Shown: piece by piece, positions 26,567 to 36,101 of the stretch | Position numbering within the stretch: the stretch's first letter is position 1 | Layout of the letters: each line of letters opens with the position of its first letter | Notes under the pieces: generated by a model | Seen by the model: only the letters and a program-made list of their open reading frames with translations | Told to the model about the DNA's origin: nothing | Databases searched by the model: none | Translations under genes and position numbers: made by a program | Assembly (NCBI RefSeq): GCF_011369485.1 | Contig: NZ_VXCA01000020.1 | Location: 1 to 42,570 of the forward strand | From: Pseudomonas atagonensis | GTDB lineage: Bacteria > Pseudomonadota > Gammaproteobacteria > Pseudomonadales > Pseudomonadaceae | Length of the DNA: 42,570 nucleotides | Direction of reading: 5' to 3'

Positions 26567-28960
26567 ATGTCCGAATCCATCACTTTCGATCTGCCGATTG
26601 CCGGCATGACCTGCGCCAGTTGTGCCGGGCGTGTCGAGCGGGCCTTGAGCAAAGTCAGCGGCGCCAGTGCCGTCAGCGTCAACCTCGCCACCGAGCAGGC
26701 TCGCGTGCAGGCACCCGGCGACAGCTTGCCGGCGCTGATGGACGCAGTCGAACGCGCCGGATACAGCGTGCCGCAACAAACCCTCGAATTGAAAATCGAC
26801 GGCATGACCTGCGCCTCCTGCGTCGGTCGCGTCGAGCGCGCCCTGAACAAAGTCGCCGGGGTGAAAAGCGTCAGCGTCAACCTCGCCAACGAACGTGCGC
26901 ACCTCGAACTGCTCGGGCAGGTCGAGGCGCAACTCCTGCTTGATGCTGTCAGCAAGGCCGGTTATTCCGCCAGCGTCTGGCAAGCCGAAAACCCACCCAC
27001 CGATAACCAGCAACAGCACCTGCAACATGAGCGTTGGGCGTTGATCTGCGCGATCGCCCTCGCCCTGCCGCTGGTGTTGCCGATGTTGCTTCAGCCATTC
27101 GGCATTCACTGGATGCTCCCGGCCTGGGCGCAATTCGTCCTCGCCACGCCAGTGCAGTTCATTTTCGGTGCGCGGTTTTATGTGGCTGCCTGGAAAGCCG
27201 TGCGTGCCGGCGCCGGCAACATGGACTTGCTCGTCGCCCTCGGCACCAGTGCCGGTTATGGCTTGAGTCTCTACGAGTGGGCCACCGCGGCCGGGCGCAT
27301 GCCGCATCTGTATTTCGAAGCCTCGGCGGTGGTGATCGCCTTGGTGCTGCTCGGCAAATACCTCGAAAGCCGCGCCAAACGCCAGACCGCCAGCGCCATT
27401 CGCGCGCTCGAAGCGTTGCGTCCGGAACGGGCCATTCAAGTGATCGACGGGCGCGAGCAAGACGTCGCCATCAGCGCTCTGCGCCTCAATGATCTCGTGC
27501 TGGTCAAACCCGGAGAACGCTTTCCGGTGGACGGCGAAGTGCTGGAAGGCCAGAGCCACGCCGACGAAGCGTTGATCAGTGGCGAGAGCCTGCCGGTGCC
27601 GAAACAACCCGGCGACCAGGTCATCGGCGGCGCGATCAACGGTGAAGGCCGCTTGCTGGTACGCACCACTGCACTCGGTGCGGAAAGCGTGCTGGCGCGG
27701 ATCATTCGCTTGGTGGAAGACGCTCAGGCCGCGAAAGCGCCGATCCAGAAACTGGTGGATAAAGTCAGTCAGGTGTTCGTGCCGACCGTGTTGGTGCTGG
27801 CACTGGCCACATTGATCGGCTGGTGGCTCTACGGGGCGCCGCTGGAAACGGCGCTGATCAACGCCGTGGCGGTATTGGTGATCGCTTGCCCTTGCGCCCT
27901 CGGTCTCGCCACGCCGACGGCGATCATGGCCGGCACTGGCGTGGCAGCACGTCACGGCATTCTGATCAAGGACGCCGAAGCACTGGAACGCGCCCATGAA
28001 GTCAGCAGCGTGGTCTTCGACAAGACCGGCACCCTGACCTCCGGCACTCCGCGCATCGCGCATTTCAGTGCCGTCGAGGGTGACGAAAATACGCTGTTGA
28101 AACTGGCCGCTGCGCTGCAACGCGGCAGCGAGCATCCATTGGCCAAAGCAGTGCTGGATGCCGCCGTCGATCGCGAGCTGCAGGTGCCAGACGTCAGCGA
28201 CAGCCAATCACTGACCGGTCGCGGCATCGCCGGCACGCTGGACGGTCGGCGTCTGGCCCTCGGCAACCGACGGATGCTGGAAGAAAGTGGTTTGAGCGCC
28301 GGCAATCTGAGCGAATCGGCCAAAGCATGGGAGGCCGAAGGGCGCACGCTGTCGTGGCTGATCGAGCAAAGCCCTGAGCCCAAGGTGCTCGGTTTGTTCG
28401 CTTTTGGTGACACCCTCAAACCCGGTGCGCTGCAAGCCGTACAACAACTCGCCGCACGAGATATCCACAGCCATTTGCTGACCGGCGACAACCGAGGCAG
28501 TGCGCGCGTGGTCGCCGAGGCGCTGGGCATTGAACATGTTCACGCCGAAGTCCTCCCGGCCGAAAAAGCCGCCACCGTTGCCGAGCTGAAGAAAACCGGC
28601 GTGGTCGCCATGGTTGGCGACGGCATCAACGACGCCCCCGCACTCGCGGCGGCGGACATCGGCATCGCCATGGGCGGCGGCACTGATGTGGCCATGCACG
28701 CGGCGGGCATCACCCTGATGCGTGGTGATCCACGGCTGGTGCCGGCGGCGCTGGAAATCAGCCGCAAGACCTACGCGAAGATTCGCCAGAATCTGTTCTG
28801 GGCCTTCGTCTATAACCTGATCGGCATTCCGCTGGCAGCGTTCGGTTTCCTCAACCCGGTGCTGGCCGGTGCAGCGATGGCGCTGTCGAGCGTCAGCGTA
28901 GTGAGCAATGCGCTACTGTTGAAAACCTGGAAACCCGAGGATCTGGAGGAGCACCGATGA
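26567..28960 (+). CDS. copA: Cu(I)-exporting P1B-type ATPase CopA
   Basis: This 797-aa inner-membrane pump has full family length. Two N-terminal HMA domains each carry GMTCASC (near residues 13 and 79), followed by eight membrane helices. The intramembrane metal site is C441-P-C443, the phosphorylated aspartate is D485 in DKTGTLTSG, the actuator loop is SGESLPV, and the hinge is [17 protein letters not shown]. It exports cytoplasmic Cu(I), and perhaps Ag(I), to the periplasm. The CueR-type promoter upstream and the cueR gene overlapping its stop codon (ATGA) complete a classic copper-responsive unit. Confidence 0.96.
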   Translation: MSESITFDLPIAGMTCASCAGRVERALSKVSGASAVSVNLATEQARVQAPGDSLPALMDAVERAGYSVPQQTLELKIDGMTCASCVGRVERALNKVAGVKSVSVNLANERAHLELLGQVEAQLLLDAVSKAGYSASVWQAENPPTDNQQQHLQHERWALICAIALALPLVLPMLLQPFGIHWMLPAWAQFVLATPVQFIFGARFYVAAWKAVRAGAGNMDLLVALGTSAGYGLSLYEWATAAGRMPHLYFEASAVVIALVLLGKYLESRAKRQTASAIRALEALRPERAIQVIDGREQDVAISALRLNDLVLVKPGERFPVDGEVLEGQSHADEALISGESLPVPKQPGDQVIGGAINGEGRLLVRTTALGAESVLARIIRLVEDAQAAKAPIQKLVDKVSQVFVPTVLVLALATLIGWWLYGAPLETALINAVAVLVIACPCALGLATPTAIMAGTGVAARHGILIKDAEALERAHEVSSVVFDKTGTLTSGTPRIAHFSAVEGDENTLLKLAAALQRGSEHPLAKAVLDAAVDRELQVPDVSDSQSLTGRGIAGTLDGRRLALGNRRMLEESGLSAGNLSESAKAWEAEGRTLSWLIEQSPEPKVLGLFAFGDTLKPGALQAVQQLAARDIHSHLLTGDNRGSARVVAEALGIEHVHAEVLPAEKAATVAELKKTGVVAMVGDGINDAPALAAADIGIAMGGGTDVAMHAAGITLMRGDPRLVPAALEISRKTYAKIRQNLFWAFVYNLIGIPLAAFGFLNPVLAGAAMALSSVSVVSNALLLKTWKPEDLEEHR

Positions 28961-29370
28961 ACATCGGCCAAGCGGCCCGGCACAGTGGCCTGAGCGCGAA
29001 AATGATCCGCTATTACGAGTCGATCGGTTTGCTTAAAGCGGCCCATCGCACCGACAGCGGTTATCGGGTCTACGGCGACGACGATCTGCACACCCTGGCG
29101 TTCATCAAGCGTTCGCGGGATCTTGGCTTTTCACTGGAGGAAGTCGGCAAATTGCTGACTCTCTGGCAGGATCGCCAACGGGCGAGCGCCGATGTGAAGG
29201 CGCTGGCCCGTCAGCACATCGATGAGCTGAACCAGAAAATCCGCGAACTCGCAGAGCTGCGTGACACTCTGCAAGACCTGGTCGAGCACTGTAACGGCGA
29301 CCATCGCCCCGACTGCCCGATCCTCAAGGAGCTGGCGTCGGGCTGCTGCGCACAACCCGCCCGCGCCTGA
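28957..29370 (+). CDS. cueR: Copper-responsive MerR-family regulator CueR
   Basis: This 137-aa protein has the MerR winged helix ([20 protein letters not shown], then [11 protein letters not shown]), a dimerisation helix and the Cu(I)-binding loop [13 protein letters not shown], whose two cysteines are eight residues apart as in CueR. It should activate copA and copZ when Cu(I) is bound. Its ATG overlaps the copA TGA, so translation is coupled. The C-terminal tail ends in two further cysteines ([10 protein letters not shown]), common in Pseudomonas CueR. Its 3' end overlaps the convergent MFS gene by 47 bp. Confidence 0.93.
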   Translation: MNIGQAARHSGLSAKMIRYYESIGLLKAAHRTDSGYRVYGDDDLHTLAFIKRSRDLGFSLEEVGKLLTLWQDRQRASADVKALARQHIDELNQKIRELAELRDTLQDLVEHCNGDHRPDCPILKELASGCCAQPARA

Positions 29371-30520
29371 GCGCCAGCCCTTTCACCGCCAGCAACGTGC
29401 CGAGGGGAATGCCGTGGAACAGCATGACCACGGCACCCGGCGTCCACCATTGGTAGAACGGCGCGGCGATCAGCATGCCGACGCCGAACCCGGTCATTTG
29501 CAGCAACGTCAGGAAACTGAAGATCGGCAGACGAAGGTGTTCAGGCTCCCGTTGCAGACGCGACATCAAGCCAACTTCAGAGAAGCCGTCGCCCAGCCCG
29601 GCCGGCAAGGCAAACAGCAACAACCCGTAAAGACTGTGCTGCTGGAACATCAGAATGAAACCGCAGGACATCAGCGCCACGCCGAAGAAAAAGCGCCGCT
29701 CAAGATTGATATTGTCCGAGCCCTTCAAGCGACTGGCGATCCGTGCGCCGAGCAGTTTGCCGCTGGCCCACACCGCCAGCATCAGGCCCAGCGTGGTGCT
29801 CGCCGATTCCGGCGAGAGCAGTTTCGAGATGATCGGAAATCCGACATTGTGCGCGGCGCTGCCCAAGGTGTCGGCCATCGTCACCGCGAGCATCGCGGCA
29901 ATCACCTGCGCGCTGCGCAGGCCTTGCCTGAGGGCCGACCACTCGCCGCGCTCAGGCTTTGCGATGACGTCGGGTTTGTCGAAGCGCAGCGGCACAATCA
30001 GCAACGCCGCCAGCAAATAGGTCACGGCGTTCAGCGCGAACACCGTTTCAAAACCGAATGCCGCGACCAGCAAGCCTGAGACCAGGCTGCCACCGACCAT
30101 CGCCGCCGAAGAGGCCGAAGTGATCCACGCATTGGTCTTGAGCAGTTGCGCCGGCTCAATCAATCGCGGCAACTGACTGTTGAGGCCGATGGCGAACATC
30201 GAATTGCCAAAACCCAGGCCAAAGGCAATCACCGGCAACAGCAGCGCCTGCGCGGAAACCGGCACGATCAACAGCAACCCGAGCAGGCCGGCGCGCAACA
30301 GATCGAAGACGATCAGGGGCGCTCGTCCACTCCAGCGTCGATAGAATCTTGTGCCGATCAGGCTGGCGAAGATCCCGCCGCCGACCCGGCTGGCGAGAAA
30401 AATGCCGACGCTCATCGCGCTGTTGCTCAGCAGATAGACGTAGGTGGCGAGCGCGACCATGTTGAGGAAGGCGCCGAAATCGGAGATCAGTCGGGCAGTT
30501 ATGATCAGGCGGGCGTTCAC
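29324..30520 (-). CDS. MFS transporter, DHA3 (EntS-like) type
   Basis: This 398-aa protein has about 12 helices. Landmarks are ARLISDFGAFLNMVALATYV at the N-terminus, LSNSAMSVGIFLASRVGGG and FYRRWSGRAPLIVFDLLRAG. The pattern fits the DHA3 branch, which includes siderophore and macrolide exporters. I chose GTG 30520 because AAGGA lies 6 bases upstream; the longer opening to 30715 crosses a REP element. The substrate is unknown. It overlaps the end of cueR antisense, but copper function is not implied. Confidence 0.8.
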   Translation of the reverse strand: MNARLIITARLISDFGAFLNMVALATYVYLLSNSAMSVGIFLASRVGGGIFASLIGTRFYRRWSGRAPLIVFDLLRAGLLGLLLIVPVSAQALLLPVIAFGLGFGNSMFAIGLNSQLPRLIEPAQLLKTNAWITSASSAAMVGGSLVSGLLVAAFGFETVFALNAVTYLLAALLIVPLRFDKPDVIAKPERGEWSALRQGLRSAQVIAAMLAVTMADTLGSAAHNVGFPIISKLLSPESASTTLGLMLAVWASGKLLGARIASRLKGSDNINLERRFFFGVALMSCGFILMFQQHSLYGLLLFALPAGLGDGFSEVGLMSRLQREPEHLRLPIFSFLTLLQMTGFGVGMLIAAPFYQWWTPGAVVMLFHGIPLGTLLAVKGLALRRGRVVRSSPTPAP

Positions 30521-30587
30521 ATTCAGTCCTTGAGTGTGCGGAGGGCGGCCAGATTCCCACACAATTTTCAGCAACACCACACTTCCC

Positions 30588-30677
30588 TGTGGGAGCGGGC
30601 TTGCTCGCGAATGGGCCGCGTCAGACACCCTGATTGTTGGCTGACACACCGCTTTCGCGAGCAAGCCCGCGCCCCTA
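30588..30677. repeat. REPIN upstream of the MFS gene
   Basis: This inverted pair (GTGGGAGCGGGCTTGCTCGC against GCGAGCAAGCCCGCGCCCC) has an inner GTCAGACACC / GGCTGACACA portion and several mismatches. It belongs to the same subtype as 26392. Confidence 0.85.
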
Positions 30678-30714
30678 GGGGACCTACGGTGTGCCAGGAA
30701 ATCGGGCAGGCACA

Positions 30715-30740
30715 AAAAACCCGGCCGAAGCCGGGTTTTT
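30715..30740 (-). terminator. Bidirectional-looking terminator after the RIO kinase
   Basis: The hairpin AAAAACCCGGC-CGAA-GCCGGGTTTTT ends 10 bp past the minus-strand stop codon of the kinase. It has a T run in both directions. Confidence 0.92.
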
Positions 30741-30750
30741 CTTTAAGCGA

Positions 30751-31647
30751 TCACTGCATCCACGGCGGTGGAGGCGGCTCGTCGGATTTGCCCTTGGGCT
30801 CGTCGTCCGCTGCACGGATTGCCTGTTTGCGTTCCTCATCCAGACGCGCCGCTTCGATTTCGCGCAAGACCCCGCCGACATCGGCCAGATCTTCCGGATC
30901 ATCGAACTCGCCGGTCAGCACGCTGGCCGGGTGCAAGGTGCCGGCTTCGTACAGCGCCCACATTTCCTTGGCGTATTTCGTCTGTTTCAACTCCGGCGCA
31001 AAACGACCGAAGTACGAGGCCATGTTTCCGACATCCCGTTCGAGCATGCTGAACGCGTGGTTGTTGCCCGCCGCGTCCACCGCTTGCGGCAGGTCGATGA
31101 TGACCGGGCCGGTCGGCGTCAACAGCACGTTGAACTCCGAAAGGTCACCGTGCACCAGGCCGGTACACAACATCAGAACGATCTGCGAAATCAGGAACGC
31201 GTGATACTCGCGCGCCTGATCCGGCTCCAGCACCACGTCGTTCAGACGCGGTGCGGCGTCGCCGTACTCGTCGGCCACCAGCTCCATCAGCAGCACGCCG
31301 TCGAGGAAATCATACGGCTTGGGTACGCGCACACCGGCGCCCGCCAGACGGAACAACGCCGCGACTTCGGCGTTCTGCCAGGCATCTTCGGTCTCTTTGC
31401 GACCGAATTTCGAGCCTTTGGCCATCGCCCGCGCCTGTCGGCTGTTGCGAACCTTGCGGCCTTCCTGGTACTCGGCCGCTTGGCGGAAACTGCGTTTGTT
31501 CGCCTCCTTGTAGACCTTGGCGCAACGTAACTGATTGCCGCAGCGCACCACATAAACAGCTGCTTCTTTACCACTCATGAGTGGGCGCAGCACTTCGTCA
31601 ACCAGACCGTCCTCGATCAGGGGTTCAATGCGTTTTGGAGTCTTCAT
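30751..31647 (-). CDS. RIO1-like serine/threonine kinase
   Basis: This 298-aa protein has the RIO kinase fold. The nucleotide-binding part contains MSGKEAAVYVVRCGNQLRCA with the catalytic lysine in CAKVYKE. The catalytic loop is VHGDLSEFNVLL, the metal-binding aspartate is in VIIDLPQAVD, and the tail is acidic and proline-rich (DEPPPPPWMQ). Archaeal and eukaryotic RIO kinases act in ribosome maturation; the role of proteobacterial members is unclear. It appears monocistronic and is followed by a strong terminator. Confidence 0.88.
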   Translation of the reverse strand: MKTPKRIEPLIEDGLVDEVLRPLMSGKEAAVYVVRCGNQLRCAKVYKEANKRSFRQAAEYQEGRKVRNSRQARAMAKGSKFGRKETEDAWQNAEVAALFRLAGAGVRVPKPYDFLDGVLLMELVADEYGDAAPRLNDVVLEPDQAREYHAFLISQIVLMLCTGLVHGDLSEFNVLLTPTGPVIIDLPQAVDAAGNNHAFSMLERDVGNMASYFGRFAPELKQTKYAKEMWALYEAGTLHPASVLTGEFDDPEDLADVGGVLREIEAARLDEERKQAIRAADDEPKGKSDEPPPPPWMQ

Positions 31648-32039
31648 CAGCTTTTATTGTGGGTCCTTTATTACCAAACACGCGAATGTCACTCGTTATA
31701 CGGCAATCCTCGCTTCACGGGGAGGGGTTGCCGACCTGTGAACCTTGTGGATGCACACACTGTGCCGGATCAATCGAGGCCAACTCTGCGCTCGCGCATC
31801 GACCGTGGCGAATCATAGCCGAGCCCGCCGCACTTGTTGGCACTGGGCGTTGAGGGCATTTGCGACAGAATCTGACATCCATGGCGTTACCCTTCGCAAG
31901 ATTTTTCCCCGAGCGCCTGAATTTCCCGGTTTTGCGGGCTATGTCCTCAATGACAGAGGGAGTTGTCCGACAATCGTTCCGTACTTGAGAAAAACAAAAG
32001 CCTGCTCTGCCGAAAGGAGAGGGGGCTGATTCTGGCGCT
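31648..32039. other. 392-bp intergenic region upstream of the RIO kinase
   Basis: I see no gene, convincing hairpin or REP element here. Short open frames on both strands lack ribosome sites and domain content. It contains the kinase promoter and the 3' flank of the thiolase gene. Confidence 0.4.
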
Positions 32040-33317
32040 TCAGCGCTCGATGATAGCGGTGACGCCCTGCCCGCCGGCGGCGCAGATCGAAATCAACCCG
32101 CGGCCCTTGCCCGCCGCATCCAGCAACTTCGCCAAATTCGCCACGATGCGCCCACCGGTCGCGGCAAACGGATGCCCCGCCGCCAGCGAACTGCCTTTCA
32201 CGTTCAACCGACTGCGGTCAATCGAGCCCAGCGGCGAATCCAGGCCCAAGCGGGTTTTGCAGTATTCGGGGTCTTCCCAGGCCTTCAGCGTGCAGAGCAC
32301 TTGCGCGGCAAACGCTTCGTGAATTTCGTAGTAATCGAAGTCCTGCAGTGTCAGGCCGTTGCGCGCCAGCAGACGCGGCACCGCGTAGACCGGCGCCATC
32401 AACAAGCCTTCGGCACCGTTAACGAAATCCACGGCTGCGGCTTCGCCATCGCGCAAGTAAGCAAGGATCGGCAGACCGCGTTCTTTCGCCCATTCCTCAC
32501 TGCCCAGCAGCACCACCGAAGCACCATCGGTGAGCGGCGTCGAGTTACCTGCCGTCAGCGTGCCCTTGGCACTTTTCTCGAACGCCGGTTTCAGCGTGGC
32601 GAGTTTTTCCAGGGTCAGGTCCGGGCGCAGGTTGTTGTCGCGGTTCAGGCCGAGGAACGGCGTCATCAAATCGTTGTGCCAACCCTCGCTGTAAGACGCG
32701 GCGAGTTTGTGATGGCTTTCGAGCGCCAATTGATCTTGCTCTTCACGCGGGATGTTCCAGGTCTGCGCCATCAGTTCGCAGTGCTGGCCCATCGACAGGC
32801 CCGTGCGCGGTTCGCCGTTGCGCGGGAATTCCGGGATCAGGTGTCTGGGGCGCAATTGCACAAAGGCCTTGAGCTTGTCGGCCGTGGTCTTGCCGCGATT
32901 GGCTTGCAGAAGAATTTTGCGCAGGCCTTCGCTGACACTGATCGGTGCGTCCGAGGTGGTATCGACGCCGCCGGCAATGCCGCAATCGATCTGGCCAAGG
33001 GCGATTTTATTGGCCACCAGCAACGCCGCTTCGAGACCGGTGCCGCACGCTTGCTGAATGTCATAGGCAGGCGTGGCCGGCGACAGGCGCGAGCCGAGCA
33101 CGCATTCGCGGGTCAGATTCATATCCCGTGACAATTTAAGCACCGCGCCCGCGACCACTTCGCCGATGCGCTGGCCATGCAGGTTGTAGCGTTCGATCAG
33201 GCCTTCGAGGGCAGCCGTGAGCATCACCTGATTGCTGGCGGTGGCGTACGGCCCGTTGGAACGGGCAAAAGGAATACGGTTACCGCCGATGATCGCGACG
33301 CGGCGCAGCTGACTCAT
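32040..33317 (-). CDS. Acetyl-CoA C-acyltransferase (thiolase), FadI-like
   Basis: This 425-aa thiolase has all catalytic residues: the nucleophilic cysteine in QQACGTGLEAAL (near residue 90), the histidine in YEIHEAFAAQVL and the C-terminal cysteine in CAAGGQGVTAI. It either cleaves 3-ketoacyl-CoA with CoA or condenses acyl-CoAs. Its length is nearer FadI or trifunctional-type thiolases than biosynthetic PhaA. ATG 33317 has AAAAGGAG upstream; the 15-codon extension to 33362 is rejected. It is divergent from fabG and maoC-like genes, as in the PA4785-PA4787 region of P. aeruginosa. Confidence 0.9.
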   Translation of the reverse strand: MSQLRRVAIIGGNRIPFARSNGPYATASNQVMLTAALEGLIERYNLHGQRIGEVVAGAVLKLSRDMNLTRECVLGSRLSPATPAYDIQQACGTGLEAALLVANKIALGQIDCGIAGGVDTTSDAPISVSEGLRKILLQANRGKTTADKLKAFVQLRPRHLIPEFPRNGEPRTGLSMGQHCELMAQTWNIPREEQDQLALESHHKLAASYSEGWHNDLMTPFLGLNRDNNLRPDLTLEKLATLKPAFEKSAKGTLTAGNSTPLTDGASVVLLGSEEWAKERGLPILAYLRDGEAAAVDFVNGAEGLLMAPVYAVPRLLARNGLTLQDFDYYEIHEAFAAQVLCTLKAWEDPEYCKTRLGLDSPLGSIDRSRLNVKGSSLAAGHPFAATGGRIVANLAKLLDAAGKGRGLISICAAGGQGVTAIIER

Positions 33318-33367
33318 GAAATGCTCCTTTTCAAATTGACCGGATTTTTTTGCAGCTTCCATCTGTT

Positions 33368-33506
33368 CCCTGTGGCGAGGGGATTCATCCCCGTTCGGTT
33401 GCGCAGCAGCCGCGAAACAATTATTCGCGGTGTGACAGATGCGCCGCAGCTGTCGGTTTCAGGGCCGCTTCGCGACCCAACGGGGATGAATCCCCTCGCC
33501 ACAGGG
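33368..33506. repeat. Long inverted repeat, CTGTGGCGAGGGGATT type
   Basis: The outer 28 bp on each side are exact reverse complements (beginning CCCTGTGGCGAGGGGATTCA). The inner part carries a second REP-like core GCGCAGCAGCCGC with only partial pairing. It sits in the divergent promoter region between the thiolase and fabG genes. A related copy lies at 35897. Confidence 0.88.
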
Positions 33507-33640
33507 TTCCACACAGAACCGCAGCTATCGCCAAGACCTGCTAAACCTCAGTGTTCTAGCGTAGGCCTTATTGCGTGGATCGAACGATTGATTGCCGATT
33601 GCAGTCCACACTTTGAACCCCATCTTCTGGAGAGCGTTCC

Positions 33641-34993
33641 ATGTCTGACCGCTATATCGACTTCGCCAACTCGTCCATCGGCCATCGTCTGGTCGGGGCT
33701 TTGGGCCTGCCGTCGCCGGTGCGACTGGAACGCTGGCAAGCCGGACGCCTGCGCCCCGTGGAAGGTGCGCTGCTGATCGGTGGCGGGCCGCTGGCCGAGC
33801 GCGTCAGTGCGTTTGCCAACCGTTTGACCGACGGGATTTATCGCTACGGCGAACAACCGGCGGCGGCGACCGAATGGATCCCGGGCCTGGGCCCGAAACT
33901 CAAAGCCGTGGTGTTCGACGCCAGCGATCTGCAGCACACCGACCAGCTCAAACAGCTGCGCGAGTTCTTTCAGCCCCTGATGAAAAACCTTGAGCACAGC
34001 GCTCATCTGGTGATCCTCGGCCGCGCACCCGAGACCCTGCGCGAGCCATTCGCGGCCAGTGCCCAGCGAGCGCTCGAAGGCTTTTCCCGGTCGCTGGCCA
34101 AGGAGTTGCGCAGCGGCGGCACGCTGCAACTGATCTACATCGGTGACGGTGCCGAAGATCAACTGGAAGGCCCGTTGCGCTTCTTCCTCTCGCCGAAAAG
34201 CGCGTTTGTCTCCGGGCAAGTGATTCGCCTGACCGCGTGTGCGACGCCGGTGACGGACTGGACACGACCGCTGGCCGGGCGCAAAGCGCTGGTCACCGGT
34301 GCCGCACGCGGCATCGGCGCCTCCATCGCCGAAACCCTCGCACGGGATGGCGCGGAGGTGATTCTGCTTGACGTGCCTCCGGCCAAAACCGACCTCGAAG
34401 CGCTGGCCGCACGACTCGGCGGACGCAGTATCACCCTCGACATCTGCGCCGAAGACGCCGCCGCGCAACTGATCGGGCAATTGCCCGATGGCCTCGACAT
34501 TCTGGTGCACAACGCCGGGATCACCCGCGACAAGACCCTCGCCAACATGACCCCGGAATTCTGGGACGCGGTGCTCGCGGTCAATCTCAACGCCCCGCAA
34601 GTGCTGAGCAAAGCCTTGCTCGACAGCGGCACCCTGCACGACAACGCGCGGATCGTTTTGCTGGCTTCGATCAGCGGCATCGCCGGTAATCGCGGGCAGA
34701 CCAACTATGCGGCGAGCAAGGCAGGCCTGATCGGGCTGGCGCAAGCCTGGGCGCCGACGCTACTGGAACGCGGCATCAGCATCAATGCGGTCGCACCCGG
34801 TTTTATCGAAACGCAAATGACCGCACACATCCCCTTCGGCCTGCGTGAAGCGGGACGGCGCATGAGTTCGCTGGGGCAAGGTGGCTTGCCGCAGGACGTC
34901 GCCGAAGCGGTGGCGTGGCTTGCGCAACCGGGCACCGGCGCCTTCACCGGGCAAGCGCTGCGCGTCTGTGGACAAAGTGTTCTGGGGGCTTAG
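33641..34993 (+). CDS. High-molecular-weight 3-oxoacyl-(ACP/CoA) reductase, FabG4-like
   Basis: This 450-aa SDR is nearly twice normal FabG length. The C-terminal half (from about residue 210) is a complete reductase: GAARGIGASIAETLA for NADPH, NAG in VHNAGITRDKTLANM, the serine in LASISGIAGN and the active-site YAASK. The N-terminal half resembles a degenerate Rossmann domain without catalytic residues, as in FabG4/HMwFabG. Such enzymes reduce 3-ketoacyl-CoA. It is followed 2 bp later by a MaoC-like dehydratase and is divergent from a thiolase, so the three could form an acyl-CoA cycle. Confidence 0.9.
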   Translation: MSDRYIDFANSSIGHRLVGALGLPSPVRLERWQAGRLRPVEGALLIGGGPLAERVSAFANRLTDGIYRYGEQPAAATEWIPGLGPKLKAVVFDASDLQHTDQLKQLREFFQPLMKNLEHSAHLVILGRAPETLREPFAASAQRALEGFSRSLAKELRSGGTLQLIYIGDGAEDQLEGPLRFFLSPKSAFVSGQVIRLTACATPVTDWTRPLAGRKALVTGAARGIGASIAETLARDGAEVILLDVPPAKTDLEALAARLGGRSITLDICAEDAAAQLIGQLPDGLDILVHNAGITRDKTLANMTPEFWDAVLAVNLNAPQVLSKALLDSGTLHDNARIVLLASISGIAGNRGQTNYAASKAGLIGLAQAWAPTLLERGISINAVAPGFIETQMTAHIPFGLREAGRRMSSLGQGGLPQDVAEAVAWLAQPGTGAFTGQALRVCGQSVLGA

Positions 34994-34995
34994 GC

Positions 34996-35850
34996 ATGAG
35001 CATCGAATGGCACACACTGGATCGCGAACCGAGCCTGCCGGGGCTGTATGCGCGGGCGGCGACGCGACGCAAAATCACCGGTACGCGACTGCCCGACAGC
35101 GGTTTGCGCTGCTGGGTCGACGTCGAGAGTCAGCGGCTGGCGGCTTATCGCAAGGTTTGCGGATTTGCCGATGACGGCCTGCTGCCAGCGACTTATCCAC
35201 ACATCCTCGCGTTTGCCTTGCAGATGCAATTGCTCACGGCCAAAGACTTTCCGTTCCCGTTACTGGGGCTGATTCACTTGAGCAATTCGATCCGGGTGTT
35301 GCGCCCCATGGGCGGCATCAGTCGGGCGCAGGTCAGTGTGCGCGTGCACAACCTGCAGCCGCATGCCAAAGGCGCGACCTTTGATTTGCTGACCACCCTG
35401 GACGATCAACTCGGGCCGTTATGGGAAGCGCAAAGCCGCATGCTCTGTCGCGGGGTAAAATTTGAGGGCGAGCCGGAAGATCAGGATTGGCAGCCGTCGC
35501 AAGCGCTGAGCCAGGTTGCGCACTGGAAAGCGCCGGCCGACATCGGTCGGCAGTACGCGAAGGTCTCGGGCGACTACAACCCGATTCACCTCAGCGCCGC
35601 CAGCGCAAAACTGTTCGGTTTTCCCACCGCCATCGCCCATGGTTTATGGAACAAGGCGCGCACGCTCGCAGCACTGGCGGATCACCTGCCCAAAGCCAAT
35701 CTGGAGATCACCGTGCACTTTCGCAAACCGGTGCGGTTGCCCAGTGAAGTGACGCTGTTCGCCAGTGCGGCGGGCTCCAGTGGCGAGTTGCGACTGGTGG
35801 GTGCAGGGGATCTGGAGCATATGGTTGGTAACTGGCAGCCGATGGCGTGA
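34996..35850 (+). CDS. MaoC-like hotdog dehydratase
   Basis: This 284-aa protein carries a C-terminal MaoC hotdog domain with the hydratase signature YAKVSGDYNPIHLSAASAKL (near residues 195-214) and FPTAIAHGLWNKAR. The N-terminal half is a second, degenerate hotdog. It should interconvert 3-hydroxyacyl-CoA and trans-2-enoyl-CoA. ATG 34996 starts 2 bp after the fabG stop; the opening at 34915 lies inside fabG. It is probably cotranslated with fabG. Confidence 0.88.
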   Translation: MSIEWHTLDREPSLPGLYARAATRRKITGTRLPDSGLRCWVDVESQRLAAYRKVCGFADDGLLPATYPHILAFALQMQLLTAKDFPFPLLGLIHLSNSIRVLRPMGGISRAQVSVRVHNLQPHAKGATFDLLTTLDDQLGPLWEAQSRMLCRGVKFEGEPEDQDWQPSQALSQVAHWKAPADIGRQYAKVSGDYNPIHLSAASAKLFGFPTAIAHGLWNKARTLAALADHLPKANLEITVHFRKPVRLPSEVTLFASAAGSSGELRLVGAGDLEHMVGNWQPMA

Positions 35851-35896
35851 TTCCAAAAATGGTGGATGAACACCGCAAACGTGTGAAGAAAAACTC

Positions 35897-36042
35897 TGTG
35901 GCGAGGGGATTTAGCGAACGTCGCACCGCCCCGTTCGGCTGCGCAGCAGCCGCAAACCATCCGACACGGTTTAACAGAAAGACCGAGATCGCAGGTTTTG
36001 GGGCGGCTGCGCCACCCAACGGTGATAACTCCCCTCGCCACA
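35897..36042. repeat. Long inverted repeat, second copy of the CTGTGGCGAGGGGATT type
   Basis: The outer arms TGTGGCGAGGGGA and TCCCCTCGCCACA are exact. The inner arms (CCCCGTTCGGCTGCGCAGC against GGCGGCTGCGCCACCCAACG) pair imperfectly. It lies 46 bp after the MaoC-like gene, at the other end of the fabG-maoC unit from the copy at 33368. Confidence 0.85.
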
Positions 36043-36101
36043 GGTAATCTCCACAGGCTGGATGTTCTGAATGATGCAGCACTACAAGCCTGTTAATTGT
36101 G

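Noticed and set aside
26549..28207. 552-codon minus-strand frame opposite copA
   Set aside because: It is antisense to an unmistakable CopA with no start signal or recognisable domain.
31740..31830. Cysteine-rich reading frame in the gap upstream of the RIO kinase
   Set aside because: It is short, has no ribosome site and no continuing metal-binding pattern.
33548..34744. 398-codon minus-strand frame opposite fabG
   Set aside because: It is a shadow of the SDR gene, with Gln/Arg-rich sequence and no motif.
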